64,000 bases of DNA from Diplosphaera chodatii (Eukaryota > Chlorophyta > Trebouxiophyceae > Prasiolales > Stichococcaceae): contig JAALGY010000031.1 of the NCBI GenBank assembly GCA_032358165.1, positions 1,488,001 through 1,552,000 of the forward strand, in the 5' to 3' direction. Below, piece by piece: positions 1 to 12,112 of the stretch (position 1 is its first letter; every line of letters starts with the position of its first letter). Both the position numbers and the translations under genes were made by a program. The notes under the pieces were generated by a model. That model was not told where the DNA came from. It saw nothing but the letters and a program-made list of their open reading frames with translations, and made no database searches.

Positions 1-266
1 CATGAACCATGAAGATTGGGCAAGGCAAGGCAGTGCCGGGCTTAATGTGTGCAGAACCGGTGATGGTGCCGCGGCAAAGCAAGGGCGGCCCAGGCGACGA
101 GGACGACGGCGTGGTGCTGACAACCGTGGCGGGCGGCGACGGTAGGACCTTCCTGCTCGCGCTGGACGCCAAGACGTTCCAGGAGACCGGGCGCGCGCAC
201 CTGCCCTTCAACCTCCCATATTCGTTCCATGGCAATTACCTTGCGCGGCAAGACACTTTGGCGTGA
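1..266 (+). CDS. Carotenoid cleavage dioxygenase, C-terminal exon (partial)
   Basis: This is the last exon of a carotenoid cleavage dioxygenase (RPE65 family), a non-heme iron enzyme that splits carotenoids oxidatively. An acceptor ending GCAG at 51-54 opens the exon. The peptide shows the family's C-terminal signature: PVMVPR, then an acidic EDDGVVL strand, then FLLALDAKTF, and finally the YSFHGNY segment that normally closes the protein; in the family a histidine near the C-terminus binds the iron, and the His of FHGNY is the likely one. The stop TGA is at 264-266. Everything upstream, including the other three iron ligands, lies outside the window. The subfamily (CCD1, CCD7, NCED or apocarotenoid type) cannot be decided from about 70 residues. 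Confidence 0.72.
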
Positions 267-668
267 CAATTAGGTGGTGGTTCAACGTTATAGCCGAGTG
301 TGGGTCTTGTATCCGGCCGGCGTTACTTGTGTGAGACAGGCCTGCATGATCGTGGTGCATTGTTGCTGTTGATTCTCAAGACGCGACGACGTGGTCCATT
401 GGCTTGGGGCATTGCTGTATTCGTTCTATGATAGCCGTTGCGCTGCAGTTTGTTGTGCCTGTTTGGTTTCATAATGGATTGACGGTCGCTTGGATTTGTA
501 TCAATGTAAACTAGCTACTCCTCTGCTCAAGACAGCCAGCGTTCCCCAGATGTGGATGTAGAGGAAGTCGTGGCGGCTACCTTCGCAGGATATTAGTCAG
601 CTGACATCCTTGACGATCGCTGTGACAGCGTCCTACAATACTGGTTGTCCGCGAGGATCAAGTTCAAT
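267..668. other. Intergenic: dioxygenase 3' UTR and leuB 5' region
   Basis: This 402-base spacer separates two same-strand genes. It should hold the 3' UTR of the dioxygenase and the promoter and 5' UTR of the isopropylmalate dehydrogenase gene. I see no convincing exon, repeat or RNA gene in it. Short in-frame stretches from about 610 begin with TTG and are not believable starts. Confidence 0.5.
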
Positions 669-2905
669 ATGCATATGGCGTTGCAGACGTGTCTGCAGCC
701 GGCAGCGGGCCTCGGGCTGCCCAGGGCCCAGAGGGCGCAGCGCCGCCAGCGCAGCCTACTTGTGTGTGCAGGCCAGACCTACAAGATCGCCGTGCTGCCG
801 GGCGACGGCATCGGCCCGGAGATCACGAAGGTGGCACTCAGGGCGCTAGAGGCAGCCGGCAGGAAGGCAGATGTGAGCTTCAGTTTCAAGGAGGCGCTGA
901 TCGGCGGCGCTGCCATTGACGCAACCGGCAAGCCGCTGCCGGATGAGACGCTGCAGCAGTGCAAGGACAGCGACGCGGTGCTGCTGGCTGCCATCGGCGG
1001 GTGGGCGTGCACCTGTGCCACTAAAGCTGCAATGTAGCGCATGAGCCGCTAGTCATGCATTGTGAATTCCCGTGGCATTGCAGCCGTCAAACACGACACG
1101 GCAATGACACCGTCCAGAGTCGTGGTATCCATCGCGGATTATGCTTAAGTGGTGCAATGGCCTGGTGACAGCAATGGCTGCAGCACATGATGGCATGAAA
1201 ATGGCCTGATGTCGGCATTCTCTCAAAAATGGCATCGTCAGGTCTCGACCCCAGCAATTTGTGCAATATTCAGGTACAAGTGGGACACGCTGCCAGCAGA
1301 TCAGCGGCCGGAGCGCGGACTTCTAGCGCTGCGGGCCGGCCTTAGCGCCTTTGCCAACCTACGGCCGGCAACCGTGCTGCCACAGCTCGCAGAGTCGTCC
1401 ACGCTGAAACCCGAGGTGATTTTGGGCCTGGCGTCCCAAACCTTTCGCACGGTCACTGGCTGACCCAAGGCTCGTCGTGGAGACCGCCTGGAGGCAGCGC
1501 TGATGTAGATTTGATGCGCTGCTTGACCAATGTCATCATGTGCCAGGTGGTGTCAGGCGTGGACATCATGATCGTGCGCGAGCTGGTGGGCGGCATCTAC
1601 TTTGGGCAGCCGCGCGGCTTTGGCACAGACGACCAGGGCAACAGGACCGGCTTCAACACCATGGTGTACTCGGAGCCGGAGGTGAGCTAGGTCCCAGCAC
1701 CTGCTGGGCATGCGCGAGAACCGGCCACCTGCACAATGAGGCACCAGCCGCCGCCTGGACGTGCCTCGTTGCTGAACTGTCAGACTGCACGTCGCAAGGT
1801 GCATCCTGCCTGAAGGGGGGGATGCTCACCATCAGCGATCCTACGACGTTACTTCAGGTTGACAGCGCTGTGGATGGTGACGATAGGTGGAGCGAATCGC
1901 ACACGCGGCCTTCAAGCTGGCGCAGCAGCGGGACCGGCGGCTGACGTCGGTGGACAAGTCCAACGTGCTGGAGGTGTCGCAGCTGTGGCGCGAGGTCGTG
2001 ACCCGCGTCGGCGAGCAGTACCCGGATGTGGAGCTGTCCCACATGTGCGCGCTGCACCCATCTCCTGGGACGACCGAGATCACGCCCCTTGATGGCGGCC
2101 CCCGACGGCTGCACAGCCAGACGGCACCGTCACTTTGCACCACCGCACGGGGGAATGGAACCCTGCATCAGACAATGATTGCACAGCAAGATGTGCATGC
2201 GTGCAACACATGTCGTCATGCACTGCAGGTATGTGGACAATGCAGCGATGCAGATCATCCGCAACCCAAAATCCTTCGACACCATTGTCACCGGCAACAT
2301 CTTCGGCGACATTCTGTCGGACGCAGCCTCCATGTTGACCGGCAGCCTGGGCATGCTGCCCTCCGCCAGCATCAGCAACAGCGGGCCGGGCGTGTTCGAG
2401 CCGGTGCGCGCATCGCCTGCACCATGTTTGCTCTGCGGCATGCCGCTTTCCATCTTTTGCTGCAGGTGTGGCAGGCATCTGCATGCTGACTGTACGCAGC
2501 TGCTGTGCCACGGTGGTGGTCAGGCACAGTTTCCACCTCCGCAGGTGCACGGCTCAGCGCCAGACATTGCCGGCCAGGATGTTGCCAATCCCATGGCGAT
2601 GATGCTCAGCGCCGCGATGATGTGCCGGTACGGCCTGCAGCTGCCCCAGGTACGCTGTTATTTCATGCAAACTGGGTGTCACGGAGCGTCGCTAAATGCA
2701 GTTGGGGTCACCTGATGCGTGATTAGGGACACCGTGAAGCGCACTTGCACCTTTGTCCTTGCAGGTGGCAGACGAGCTAGAGGCAGCAGTCAGGCATGTG
2801 CTGGATCAGGGCTACAGGACGGGAGACCTCATGTCAGATGGCATGAAGCAGATCGGCTGCAGCGAGCTGGGCAATGTGGTAGAGGAGTTTTTGCAATCCT
2901 CGTGA
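669..2905 (+). CDS. LEUB/IMDH: 3-isopropylmalate dehydrogenase, plastid
   Basis: NAD-dependent oxidative decarboxylase of leucine synthesis. Seven exons join in phase: 669-1000, 1274-1415, 1547-1681, 1887-2044, 2229-2403, 2545-2649 and 2765-2905. Visible motifs are the N-terminal nucleotide-fold strand with GDGIGPEI, then [24 protein letters not shown] (the tyrosine is catalytic), [10 protein letters not shown] (metal-binding aspartates) and HGSAPDIAG (NAD binding). The ATG at 669 gives an Arg/Gln/Ala-rich leader of about 33 residues before the enzyme core, consistent with a chloroplast transit peptide; another in-frame ATG lies at 675. The length is normal for the family. The next gene converges on it. 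Confidence 0.97.
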
Positions 2906-3200
2906 CTGCCATCGTTCGGTTTCTTCTGTCCTTGCAATTGGTTTCAACTCATGCCACATTGCTGTCCAGCAGCATGCCTCTTGTGATATGCTCGACTGGC
3001 GCAGCTGCTATCTGATGCTGCTGATAACGCAGCAAGGCCGCAACCCTGACAACCGTCAGGTTGGCCTACTGAGCTGGCTCCTCGTTCTAAGCTGCCTGTA
3101 ACCTCTGACCGGTGGTCACAAAACATCCGACTGCAGCTAGCAGCACACCAGCTACCAAGTATCGGATCGCATTGCGCAAAAATGCAGGAGACCTGCAAAC
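2906..3200. terminator. Convergent 3' UTR region
   Basis: About 295 bases separate the stop codons of two converging genes. A TGTAA pentamer, the usual polyadenylation signal of green algae, lies near 3097 on the + strand and could serve the leuB transcript. No coding signal is seen. Confidence 0.4.
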
Positions 3201-5665
3201 CTACTCTGCTGTTGTGGCGTCATCATCACTGCTGCCTGCCAATTGGGCTGCCAAACTGCTGACCACTATGAGCGCTGCGCCTGCCCACCCCGTGGGTCCC
3301 CATCTGCAAGTGTCCAAAGCGAACTCAGCCACGGGTTGCAGAGGTGTTGTCGATTGGTGCAGAACAACTGGGTTTGTCGCACTTGAGGATGCTGGCGCAC
3401 CTCTCGCCGAGCAGAGCAAAGGCCAGACCAGCGCCGAGCAGTGGCTCTGCAGTGTACTGCATTTATGGACAGCAACTGTTCGGACTTGCACAAGTGCTGC
3501 TTGATGCAGGTGATGCTCATCGTCGGGCAATGGCCAGGCAAGGCACCAGATGCAGAGGTGCGTACCACAAGGCTGGCGTCCACGCTGGAGACTGTGTTCA
3601 GAGCCGTGAGCTGCAGCGATGAACATGCAAGAATGTTTGCGTGCCGGGCTGACGGACATCTCAGCCATGGGGTGACTGTGGCTGCAGTGTAACCACGCCC
3701 TTCACGACAGGTGCTGCTCGCTGACACAAAGCAGCTCGTGTCAGCTCACCTCGAGCAGAAGCGCCAAATCTGTGGATGCGAGGCCTGTCCACAGGATCGA
3801 GAACCATGGGAACTGTGGCCCACGCTGTGACAGTGCCCCCAGTGGGTCTGCCAGCAAGCCCAGCGCCTGGGAACAACATGGTCTGAGAGCTCGACACTCA
3901 CTGCATGCTGGGTCGGCAGACCAAGGCGCAGAGGAGGGTTGACGCTACTGCACTTGGAGGTATTTGCAAGGCATAATGCTGACCTGACTAGGGTTGGCTG
4001 CGAAAGCCGAGGCCGCAGAAACAACTGCCACCGTCGTGAGGCTGACGCTCATCAGCTGGAAGGTGGACTTGGGCGGCAGCCTGCGGGACAGCTTCTCTGT
4101 GCGGTAGATCTGCAGCCAGTCGAGGGAGCGGGTTTGCGCAAGTGATCCCTGGACATGCATGGCATGACGAGCATTGCTTGCTGCAACAGAAACAAGAGGC
4201 CTGCCAGAGCACAGCCATCTGCACGGTTTGCCACAGTAGTGCAACGTGGATACCTGCACGCCGAAAAAGATGGCAGACAGCAGGCTCCACAGGTCGCCGA
4301 GGCCGGGCGGGCTGCCGCCACCGTTCTCCAGTAGTGAGACACCCCCCAGCGCACCGAATGCAGACAGCCAGATGACCGGCTTGATCTGCCGCTGGTCCCC
4401 CAGCTTGCTGCCCGCCAAAAATGGCACCTGGGAGCAGCTCGCACCACTTCTAGGCACCGCGACAGCAGGGTTGTTTGCATGCAACAACGTTTTGCAGATA
4501 CAAGTCTGCATGTATGCATCCGCTTGCTACGCCAGGCCTACCGCTAGAACAGTGAAGGTGCTGATGAAGCTGGCGCGCGAGGCATCTGTGGTGCTGAGCC
4601 CAATCGCCTGCAACAAGGTGTCGAGCTGCTTGTGCAGGGGGTCCCATGGACTTGGATCACATGCATTCCACATTCATTCTGCCCAGTGTGGCAGTGCATG
4701 GTTCTGCATCAGGTCAGCAGGGCGTGCAAATGAGTAAGCACGCGATAGCCACACGCGATAGCCGCACCTGCGTGAGGTAACCTGCGCTGGTCCACAAACC
4801 AAGCTCTAAGCCGGCGGGCAGGAGCGCGCCAGTTTCCTCCCGCAAGGCCTCAGGGAGGAAGGGGAGGAAGAAGGCCGCGGCACAGGCAAAGCGAGCTGCG
4901 CAAAACACCAGAGGGTCCAGGCCTCCAGCGTCCTTGACGAGCACCCTGCAACAGCAGCCTCACGCTTGAGGGGCAGCTATGACAAGGTCGTTCGCATGGA
5001 ATCAGTATGCAGTCACTGCCGAAATCTACGTCGAGGCAGGAATTTCTCACGAATACAGCGCACTCTCACCAGTTGGTGGCCACCAGCGCGACCAGGCCCC
5101 AGAGCAGGACCAGGCCCCGGACGCGCGGCGACAGCCACTGCGGGGTGAGCCGGCGCACCAGGCGGCTCAGCGCGCCCCTGGCGCCCGCCTCGATGCTGCC
5201 GTCGTCCTGCAACGCCGCAACGTCGCCAGGCGCTGCCTCGAGGGACGCCACGCTGGCCTGATGGCTCTCGGCGGCTGGTGCGCTGGCAAAGACATCCATA
5301 TCACTCGAGCTGGTGGCGCCACCGGCAGTTGCCCAGCCATCCAGGCTGTCCCCGACCGAGGCTTCTGGCTGCAGCTCTGCCAGCGACGTGGGACCTTCGG
5401 CTCCAGCTCCCGTCGATGGTGCGCCCATCCACTCCTGGGAGCTGAAGGCATCGCTGTCCAGGGCCAGGCCGCCGTCATTCAAAGGCACCGGCAGGCGGAT
5501 GGGGCTGGGCGACCGCCGCGTCCTGGTGGGCGCCGCGGCTGCGGCGCACCGGCTGCGCTGGCGGCCACGGGCCGATGCTGCCCATGCATTATGCAGGGCC
5601 GAGCCAGCCGCCCCCGAGAGCTCCGTGCTGCGGCGCTGCATGTCGACCGACCGTCTCAGCATCAT
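3201..5665 (-). CDS. EamA/DMT-superfamily transporter, probably plastid envelope
   Basis: Polytopic membrane protein of the drug/metabolite transporter superfamily. Nine exons join in phase, roughly 5665-5071, 4945-4768, 4608-4542, 4427-4254, 4110-3984, 3866-3750, 3610-3566, 3456-3401 and 3303-3201. The first EamA half contains the hydrophobic VLLWGLVALVATNW helix and GLSTTDASRASFIS; the second ends with YTAEPLLGAGLAFALLGER and then GWAGAALIVVSSLAAQ, the classic last two helices. About 180 residues precede the first helix: an Arg/Ala-rich start typical of a plastid leader, then an acidic low-complexity stretch. The start at 5665 is the first of two adjacent ATGs. Resemblance is to the plant plastid EamA group; the substrate is unknown. 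Confidence 0.9.
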
Positions 5666-6092
5666 TGCTGCTGGGTCCTCAGCGCCGTGCTATGAGCTGC
5701 CGCTGCATCGGGGAAGTAGCTTTCGAACAAACTCCAGCTGTGATTAGAAGAATACGCTTCACGAGCGGAAGACAGCTTTGCCCTGCGCACAGCGCGAGTG
5801 CCACAGCACTAGGTGGCTTTTGGGACGGTTGTGCAGCACCAACGCGGTGAGGTGCGTCGCTTTCGCTGAAATGTCCGTGTAACATGTATCTTGCATTGTT
5901 CCACATGATATCTCGGTTTCGATGCATCCCGTGATTTGTCCGCTTGGCGTATCTGCATCAGGTGTTCAATCGCAAATCGGCAAATGCGCGTGCTTGCACC
6001 GTGATGTGTGTCTGCAGCGGCTCAAACGTGCTGTGACTTCGCGTGCCTGCTCTCCCCCTCGCACTGCCTCCCTGGAAGGGGTGCTGCGCCGC
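5666..6092. promoter_or_regulatory. Divergent promoter region, transporter / biotin ligase
   Basis: About 430 bases lie between two divergent genes and must contain both promoters. An in-frame ATG at 5922 could extend the biotin ligase by 57 residues; I prefer 6093. No TATA box or repeat stands out. Confidence 0.4.
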
Positions 6093-7950
6093 ATGCCACC
6101 ACTGCTGGGGCGCCACACTTCCTTCTGCCACGTGCATAGGCAGTGTATCGCACCTGAGACCGCAAGATTCTGTGCTCTACTGCGTTCACCGGTGCACAGG
6201 CGTCAGCACAAGTGCTTGTGGCTCCGCCACACACGCCGCCGCATGCAGTTGCAGGCAGCACCCGCTCAGCCAGAGGAGTACCAGCTGCTGGTCACCAGCA
6301 GCAATGAGGGCAGCCTCGAAGCACTGCGGAGCTCGTTGTCGCAGGTGAGTTCCAGGCGTGGAGTGAGGTGGGTGCGGCGGGATGGCTGTGCTTGCATCGG
6401 CGGGACATTGGATCAGCTGCTGGGCCCACATGCAGGAAGACGCCCTTTCAGCTTCGGGATCCATTGTGGTGCCTTGCTTCGAGGCCAGCAGCATGCAGCC
6501 CCAGCCACGGTTTGCTGCGGCGGCCTTCATGCAGCTCCTCGGCACAGCGCAGCTGGGTCAGACACTCCTGAGCGCAGCCCAGCTGCCGTCAACGCAGACG
6601 CTATTGCAGGGCAACGCGCGACAACTCCCAGATGGCACAGTCTGCGTGGCTGACGTGCAGTCCGGTGGCAAAGGTGAGTTTCGGGCGGCAGTGGCTTACT
6701 CCTGCTTTTCGGCTGGTGTTTGGCTTGCCACTTGTACCATCATGCCATCTGCGGCTGCAGGCAGGGGCAGCAACATCTGGACATCGCCACGTGGCTGCCT
6801 CATGTTTTCGGCACTGATGCGGTCGAAGATGTCAGGTGTGGCTGTTGGTTGCTGAAGCGCAAGATGTTCGAGCCCTACTGAGTGCTATTTGGTGTGATCT
6901 GCAGTCTTGTGATCCTTCAGGAGACTATGCCATGCAGGTTCAAGGCTCCCCTTCGTGCAGTATGTAGCGTCGTTGGCAGTGCTGCAGGCCATACAGGCAG
7001 AGGCAGGCAGGTGTCCTTGTGTCAGATTCCCGTGGTGTGTTACATCTTGTCGAGCTGCATCTGACATGTCTGTGTTCTGACAGCAGCACTGCACACCTGT
7101 CTGCAGGTAAGGTGCTGGGTGACCCCAGTCGGAAGCTCGACGTGCGCATAAAGTGGCCCAACGACCTGTACGCTGGTCCACACAAGTTGGGGGGCATCCT
7201 GTGCCAAAGCGTCTACCGCGACCAGCAGTTTCAGGTTGGATGTGTCGGTGCAGTTGCTGGAACCTGCTGATGACAGCCGTAAGTACAAGTAGCAGTGCAC
7301 AATGCGCAGGGCACTTCGATGTAGGTGATAGTTGGTGTGGGCTTGAATGTGAGCAACGAGCAGCCCAGCACCTGCGTCAATGCCTTGCTGCGGGAGGAGC
7401 AGCGGCGGCACAGCCCCGAGCTCTCTGCCAGCCCAGCAGTCAGCCCAGAAGTAAGTGTATCTGCTGTGCTGTGCTGAGCATGCTGCACCCCATTCTGTTG
7501 ACAGCAGCCCTTCACATGGCAGCAGGAAAGCAAACACCTGGATGGATTTTGCTGCAGGCCCTGCTGGCTACCATATTGACGCTGCTGGAGCGTCATGTGC
7601 AGACGTTGCAGACAGAGGGCTTTCAGCCCATCGAGGCTGCCTATACAGACAACTGGATGCACACCGGCCAGCAGGTGAACACTGCTGTGCATCATCACAC
7701 ACACGGGCCATGTATGAGTCAGTCACAGGCACCATTACACAACCAGAGGGCAAGCCGTGGAGTGGACTGCTGTCAGGTGACATGGAAGGGCGAGGACGGG
7801 GAAAGGGATGTCAGCATGGAGATCAAAGGCCTGACGCCTGATGGCTATCTGCTTGCGGCAGACAACAGCGGGGAGCGGTACTCGTTGTCACCAGACGGGA
7901 ACAGCCTCGACTTCTTCAAGGGCCTGATCAGATCTAAGCTGCCCAGATAG
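6093..7950 (+). CDS. HCS: Biotin--protein ligase (holocarboxylase synthetase)
   Basis: Attaches biotin to acetyl-CoA carboxylase and other biotin enzymes. Eight exons chain in phase: about 6093-6344, 6436-6673, from 6761, from 6938, 7105-7231, from 7325, 7558-7674 and 7777-7950. Diagnostic motifs are SGGKGRGSNIW (biotinoyl-AMP loop), PFVQYVASLAVLQAI, KWPNDLY, LGGILCQ and VGVGLNVSN, followed by a C-terminal SH3-like domain ending in GLIRSKLPR. The sequence before GSLEALRSSL is basic and looks like an organelle leader. Plants target this enzyme to more than one compartment through alternative starts, and the in-frame ATGs at 5922 and 6093 would allow that here; this is inference. Confidence 0.95.
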
Positions 7951-8160
7951 GAGGTGCAGCGTGGTTCCTGCTGCCGAATGTGTCTGAGTCAGATTGCAGC
8001 GTGTCCAGAACGACAACCGCAGACGACTGATACAGTGTGTGCGCACATTGGCGCTGTGTCTATGCATGCTGCACTGCCATGCAATCCAATGAGACAACAC
8101 CCGCTGTTTCGCGCAATGGCGACGCCGTCCAGTGAACTCCGCTGCCTGTGCTGCCTCACT

Positions 8161-11100
8161 TCACTCGTAGTTGTTCGGGGAGATCACTGCAGGTACACAA
8201 GCACAGGTTTTATAGGGTCACGACATGCCAGCACCGTCACCAACAGCCACAACGGACATCTCTACGACAGCAGACAAGCGCCGCTGCTCACCGTCATCTA
8301 TCTTCAGGATCATCTTGCAGACCTGCATACGCCTCAAATGAAGTTGTGCATGTCCGTGCTTCACAACGTTTCAGCAAGCAGCAGAGCCCGCCAGCAGCAG
8401 TGAAGCGCTCACCTGTGTGGCCAGCAGCAGCTGCTGCTTCTTGCCCTCCAGCGTCTCAAACACGTTCTGCTTCTGCATGTCGTTGGTGCCGACCTGGTTG
8501 CAGTCGATGCCCAGGTGATGCTGCCCCTCTTGCACCTGCGGGGCCGACAAAAGCGCACAGCATGAGAGGAGGTATTCTGGTCGCCTGCACGTCGTAACAT
8601 GGGCCTGCAGCCGCTCTAGGCAGCGTTGCAGGGAGCCAGTCATGAATCCACCTGTTCGCCACCTGCAGCACACCTGCTTGGCCTTGACCTCGGTCAGGCT
8701 CTCGATGGGCGCCAACCCGCTGTTCTCTGCCAGTGCCAGAGGAATCGCCTCCAGAGCATCTGCAAATGCCCGCATGGCATACTGCTCCTGCACCAGCAGG
8801 GTTCAAAGCTCGTCAGCGTATGCCATTTTCATGCCCTGAATCCCATGCGCATGCACCATGCAAGCTTTGCACACATGCAGGCTGATCGCTGCTATTTCTG
8901 CAGGTGCACCCCATCCACCCAACATAGACAGATATGCAGAAGGCGCACTATGCCGGGGTGTTGATCAGCGGAGTCGCCGACAGCTATTGACGCAGCAATC
9001 TCAGCGGCGCCACCCCCGTACACAATGTGGTTGTCACGCACGAGGTTGCGTGCCACGCACAGCGCATCGTGTATCGACCGCTTTGCCTCCTCCAGAATCA
9101 TCTGCGACAATTAGGCAGTGTGCTGACAACTCCAGCACGACATGACAAGCAGCAGAGATCGTGTGAGAATGGCTGGATGCAGGGGATGCATACTGGGTGT
9201 TGCTGCCAGCGTCAGGCCTGAGATGCACTCTGGCTACCCTGCCAGACCGGATGCTCACCTTGTTGCCGCCGCGCACAAAGATGGTGACAGCCTTGGACTG
9301 CGGCGTCCCCTCGATCACCAGCATCCGGTCACGCGTGGTGCCGAAGACCAGCTCCTTCACCTGCGTATACATCAGCAAGCTGTTGTGCTTGCTTAATAAC
9401 GGCAGAGCACTCCGCCTAGACTTCTGCTTTCAGCCCGTTGGCCCATTGCCTGCATCACAACAGACTGGCAGTCTGCGGCAAGAGTAGACCAGCAGCATTG
9501 CAAACGTAGACGCACCGAGGCCGCCGAGCCCAGCTTCTCGGGGGACAGCTCCTCGAAGCGGGGCACGATGCGGGCGCCGGTGGCCATCGCCAGCAGCTCG
9601 ATCTCCACGCCGCCCACCCACCGCACCGCCGGCAGCTCCCGCTGCATCAGCAGGTGGTTCGCCTCGTCGTCGAAGCCCCACTGGCAGATGACGAGCGTCG
9701 CGCCTGCACCACAACATTTCTGTGCTTATCTATGCTTGAAGTCCTGCATTTGCTGGTAGCTGGCGCCCAACACACTCCCTTGGTATAGCAGGGGCATGCA
9801 GCAGTGTTGCACACAGCAGATCGTGCAGGATGGAGCCTGCTGGCGCACCGGAATCCTTGCACTTCTGCACCATGTCGGTGAAGTACTTCTGCTCCGTGGC
9901 CCGCAGGCTCTCAAACTTCTCCACCGTGTCAATGTCGACCTGACCGAGAGCAACGTCATCATGTACAGGACGCTCTCACATGCCTGCTCGCTGCGACACG
10001 TGTGACGTCAAGCCAAACAAGCAGCGGGAGAGGCACCGCACTGGTGCCGGCTACCTTGTGCTTCGTTTTGGGTTTGGGCGGCTCGAAGGGGCACGTCAGG
10101 ATGGCCAGCTTCACGTCGTGCAGCTCCTTCGGCATCTGCGGGTGGCTGAAGTCCTTGTCCAGCACCAGGCCATACACCAGCTTTGTGTCCTCCAGCCGGC
10201 CCCCCACCTTCCCATCCACCTGCAGGCTTCCGGGTCAGCAGGTCGGTACAGGAGCATCCTGACACATCTAGGCGTGAAGGTGCTGTGCTTGCAGATGTGC
10301 CAGTGCAGATTTCCGCCGCTGCTTCCACGATCAAACCATGGCCCCATCGTTGGACCTGATGAGTGCGCACCTTGATGAGTTCCAGGTTGACATCTTTCCG
10401 CGCAAGGTCGGCAACGGCCAGCACCGCCTTCACACACATCTCTGCCTGTAACCGCTTGCACCGCCCCACACTGCAATGCATTGAACATCAGGTGACTCCA
10501 GTCGCACAACACTCTGGCAAGATTGCTGTGTCTGCACTGGCTTGTGCAGGACAGGCGGTGCAGCCAGTGTGCTGCTTCTGCTCACACGTGTGGTCATGCA
10601 TGGTCGAGCCAGGGCTGTTGCAGGGGCGCAGCAACCTACATCTTGGACGAAAGGGTTGTCATGCATGTGCGTATCAGCGGCTCCAGGTTGTCGGTGGAGA
10701 ACTCGAACGAGTCTGCAATCGCCTCCAGGCGCGCAATTGCCACCTTGCATGCCATCTCGTATCCCTCGGCCACACGCAGCGGGTGGATGCCCATGTCAAG
10801 CAGCTTTTCTGCCTGCGCAGGTGGCATCCCAAGGCGCAGGGTCAACCCTCATCGCCGCCCTCCCACATGCAGCCTGCTGAAAGCAGCGCGGGACACATGC
10901 TGCACCTTTTGAGCCCAGCCCTTGGGAGGCCGGGCCAAGGGCAGCTGATCCTCAATTTGAGCATGGCCACAGCGGTCAACCCCGAAGAAGCACCATCGAC
11001 ACGTGCTCGAAATGCTTAGCACCTGCTCCAGGAGGGCGCCTGCCAGCACCACGACGCCAGTCGTGCCGTCGCCAATCTCGTAGTCCTGCGACCGCGACAG

Positions 11101-11621
11101 CTGCACCAGCAGCTTGGCAATCTGGTTGTCCACCTCCATCTGGTCCAGGATGGTGGCTCCATCGTTGGCTGCACCGAGACGCAGAGGTGCCTCAGGCAGT
11201 GCACCTGGGGTGGGCGTCGCACAGCAGGGAACAACAAGGCCCAAAGACGTTTTAGTGCGCATGTCAGCAGCGCCCCATGTCAACATTGCGCACTGATGAG
11301 GATGTCGCCGTCCGGGCTCTGCATCATTTTGTCCATGCCCTTCGGGCCCATTGACGAACGCATGAGACGGGCCACCGACTTTGCGGCCATGATGTTGGCC
11401 TTGTGCGCCTCCAGACCCCGGAGCCTGCTCTTCTTCTCTTGCTCCTGGGCACGCGCATATTTCAACGGCTTGCAAACGGATGGCGATCAATCACTGTGCA
11501 CAGGTCATGCATGTCTGCCAACCGCGCCGCGAGCAGCGGCGCGGTCCCTGCGGAAGCCGTGCCGACATCGCACCCTGATGACGATGAAAGGCCGGCCATA
11601 CTCATCAAAGGCCAGCGACAT
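8161..11621 (-). CDS. CCT5: T-complex protein 1 subunit epsilon (CCT5)
   Basis: Subunit of the cytosolic TRiC/CCT chaperonin that folds actin and tubulin. About 14 exons are recognisable. It starts with [16 protein letters not shown] at 11621, then [11 protein letters not shown], the ATP loop [14 protein letters not shown], the apical domain ([32 protein letters not shown]), then [15 protein letters not shown] and NSGLAPIE. The penultimate exon (8292-8322) ends KMILKIDD at a strong GTGAGC donor. A 26-base final exon (8161-8186) completes VISPNNYE and the stop, reproducing the canonical plant CCT5 tail. The full family length appears to be present. Confidence 0.96.
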
Positions 11622-12112
11622 GCCGACTGAGCGCCGGCGCCGACGCGTTGGCTGCAAAGGTCACTGATCGGGTGCTGGCTGCGGATTGTTCAAACGTCAA
11701 ATGTGACACACCAACCGCGATGGCAGCACTTGTGCTTCGTGTCAGGATGATGGATGCCGGCCTTGTGCATAACGTGTCGAGAAAATCAACACCTGCACGC
11801 CACTCGATGCCGAGACCGGGCAAAGGCGTGACACCCCCTCGCCCACTCATCACCACCCCTGGCCATACAATTGCCGGCAATTTGAGGCATCGGAAACTCG
11901 ACGAGCAAGCTTCCCACCACATGCCACGTAAACATTGTTGCGGCAGCGCTGTGGCTCAGGAGAGTTTGCAGTTGCTTGCAAGTTGTGGACGACGTTCCTG
12001 TGGGGTCCTCGCATGCTGGGTGCTTTGCCGGCTCGCGGCCGCCAGTCCAGCAGCGTCAGGGTGTGAAGGCCACCGTCTGAGGGCCACGTGCAGTGCTCGC
12101 CAGGGCCGCGAC
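11622..12112. promoter_or_regulatory. Divergent promoter region, CCT5 / Alba
   Basis: About 490 bases separate the CCT5 and Alba starts. The region is coding-poor on both strands and presumably carries both promoters and 5' UTRs. Nothing more specific is visible. Confidence 0.4.

Noticed and set aside
645..668. Start of isopropylmalate dehydrogenase at 645
   Set aside because: That codon is TTG; the first ATG in frame is at 669.
8218..8322. A read-through end of CCT5 adding about 24 unusual residues after KMILKIDD
   Set aside because: A GTGAGC donor directly follows KIDD, and a 26-base exon at 8161-8186 completes the canonical VISPNNYE end, so the extension is intron read-through.
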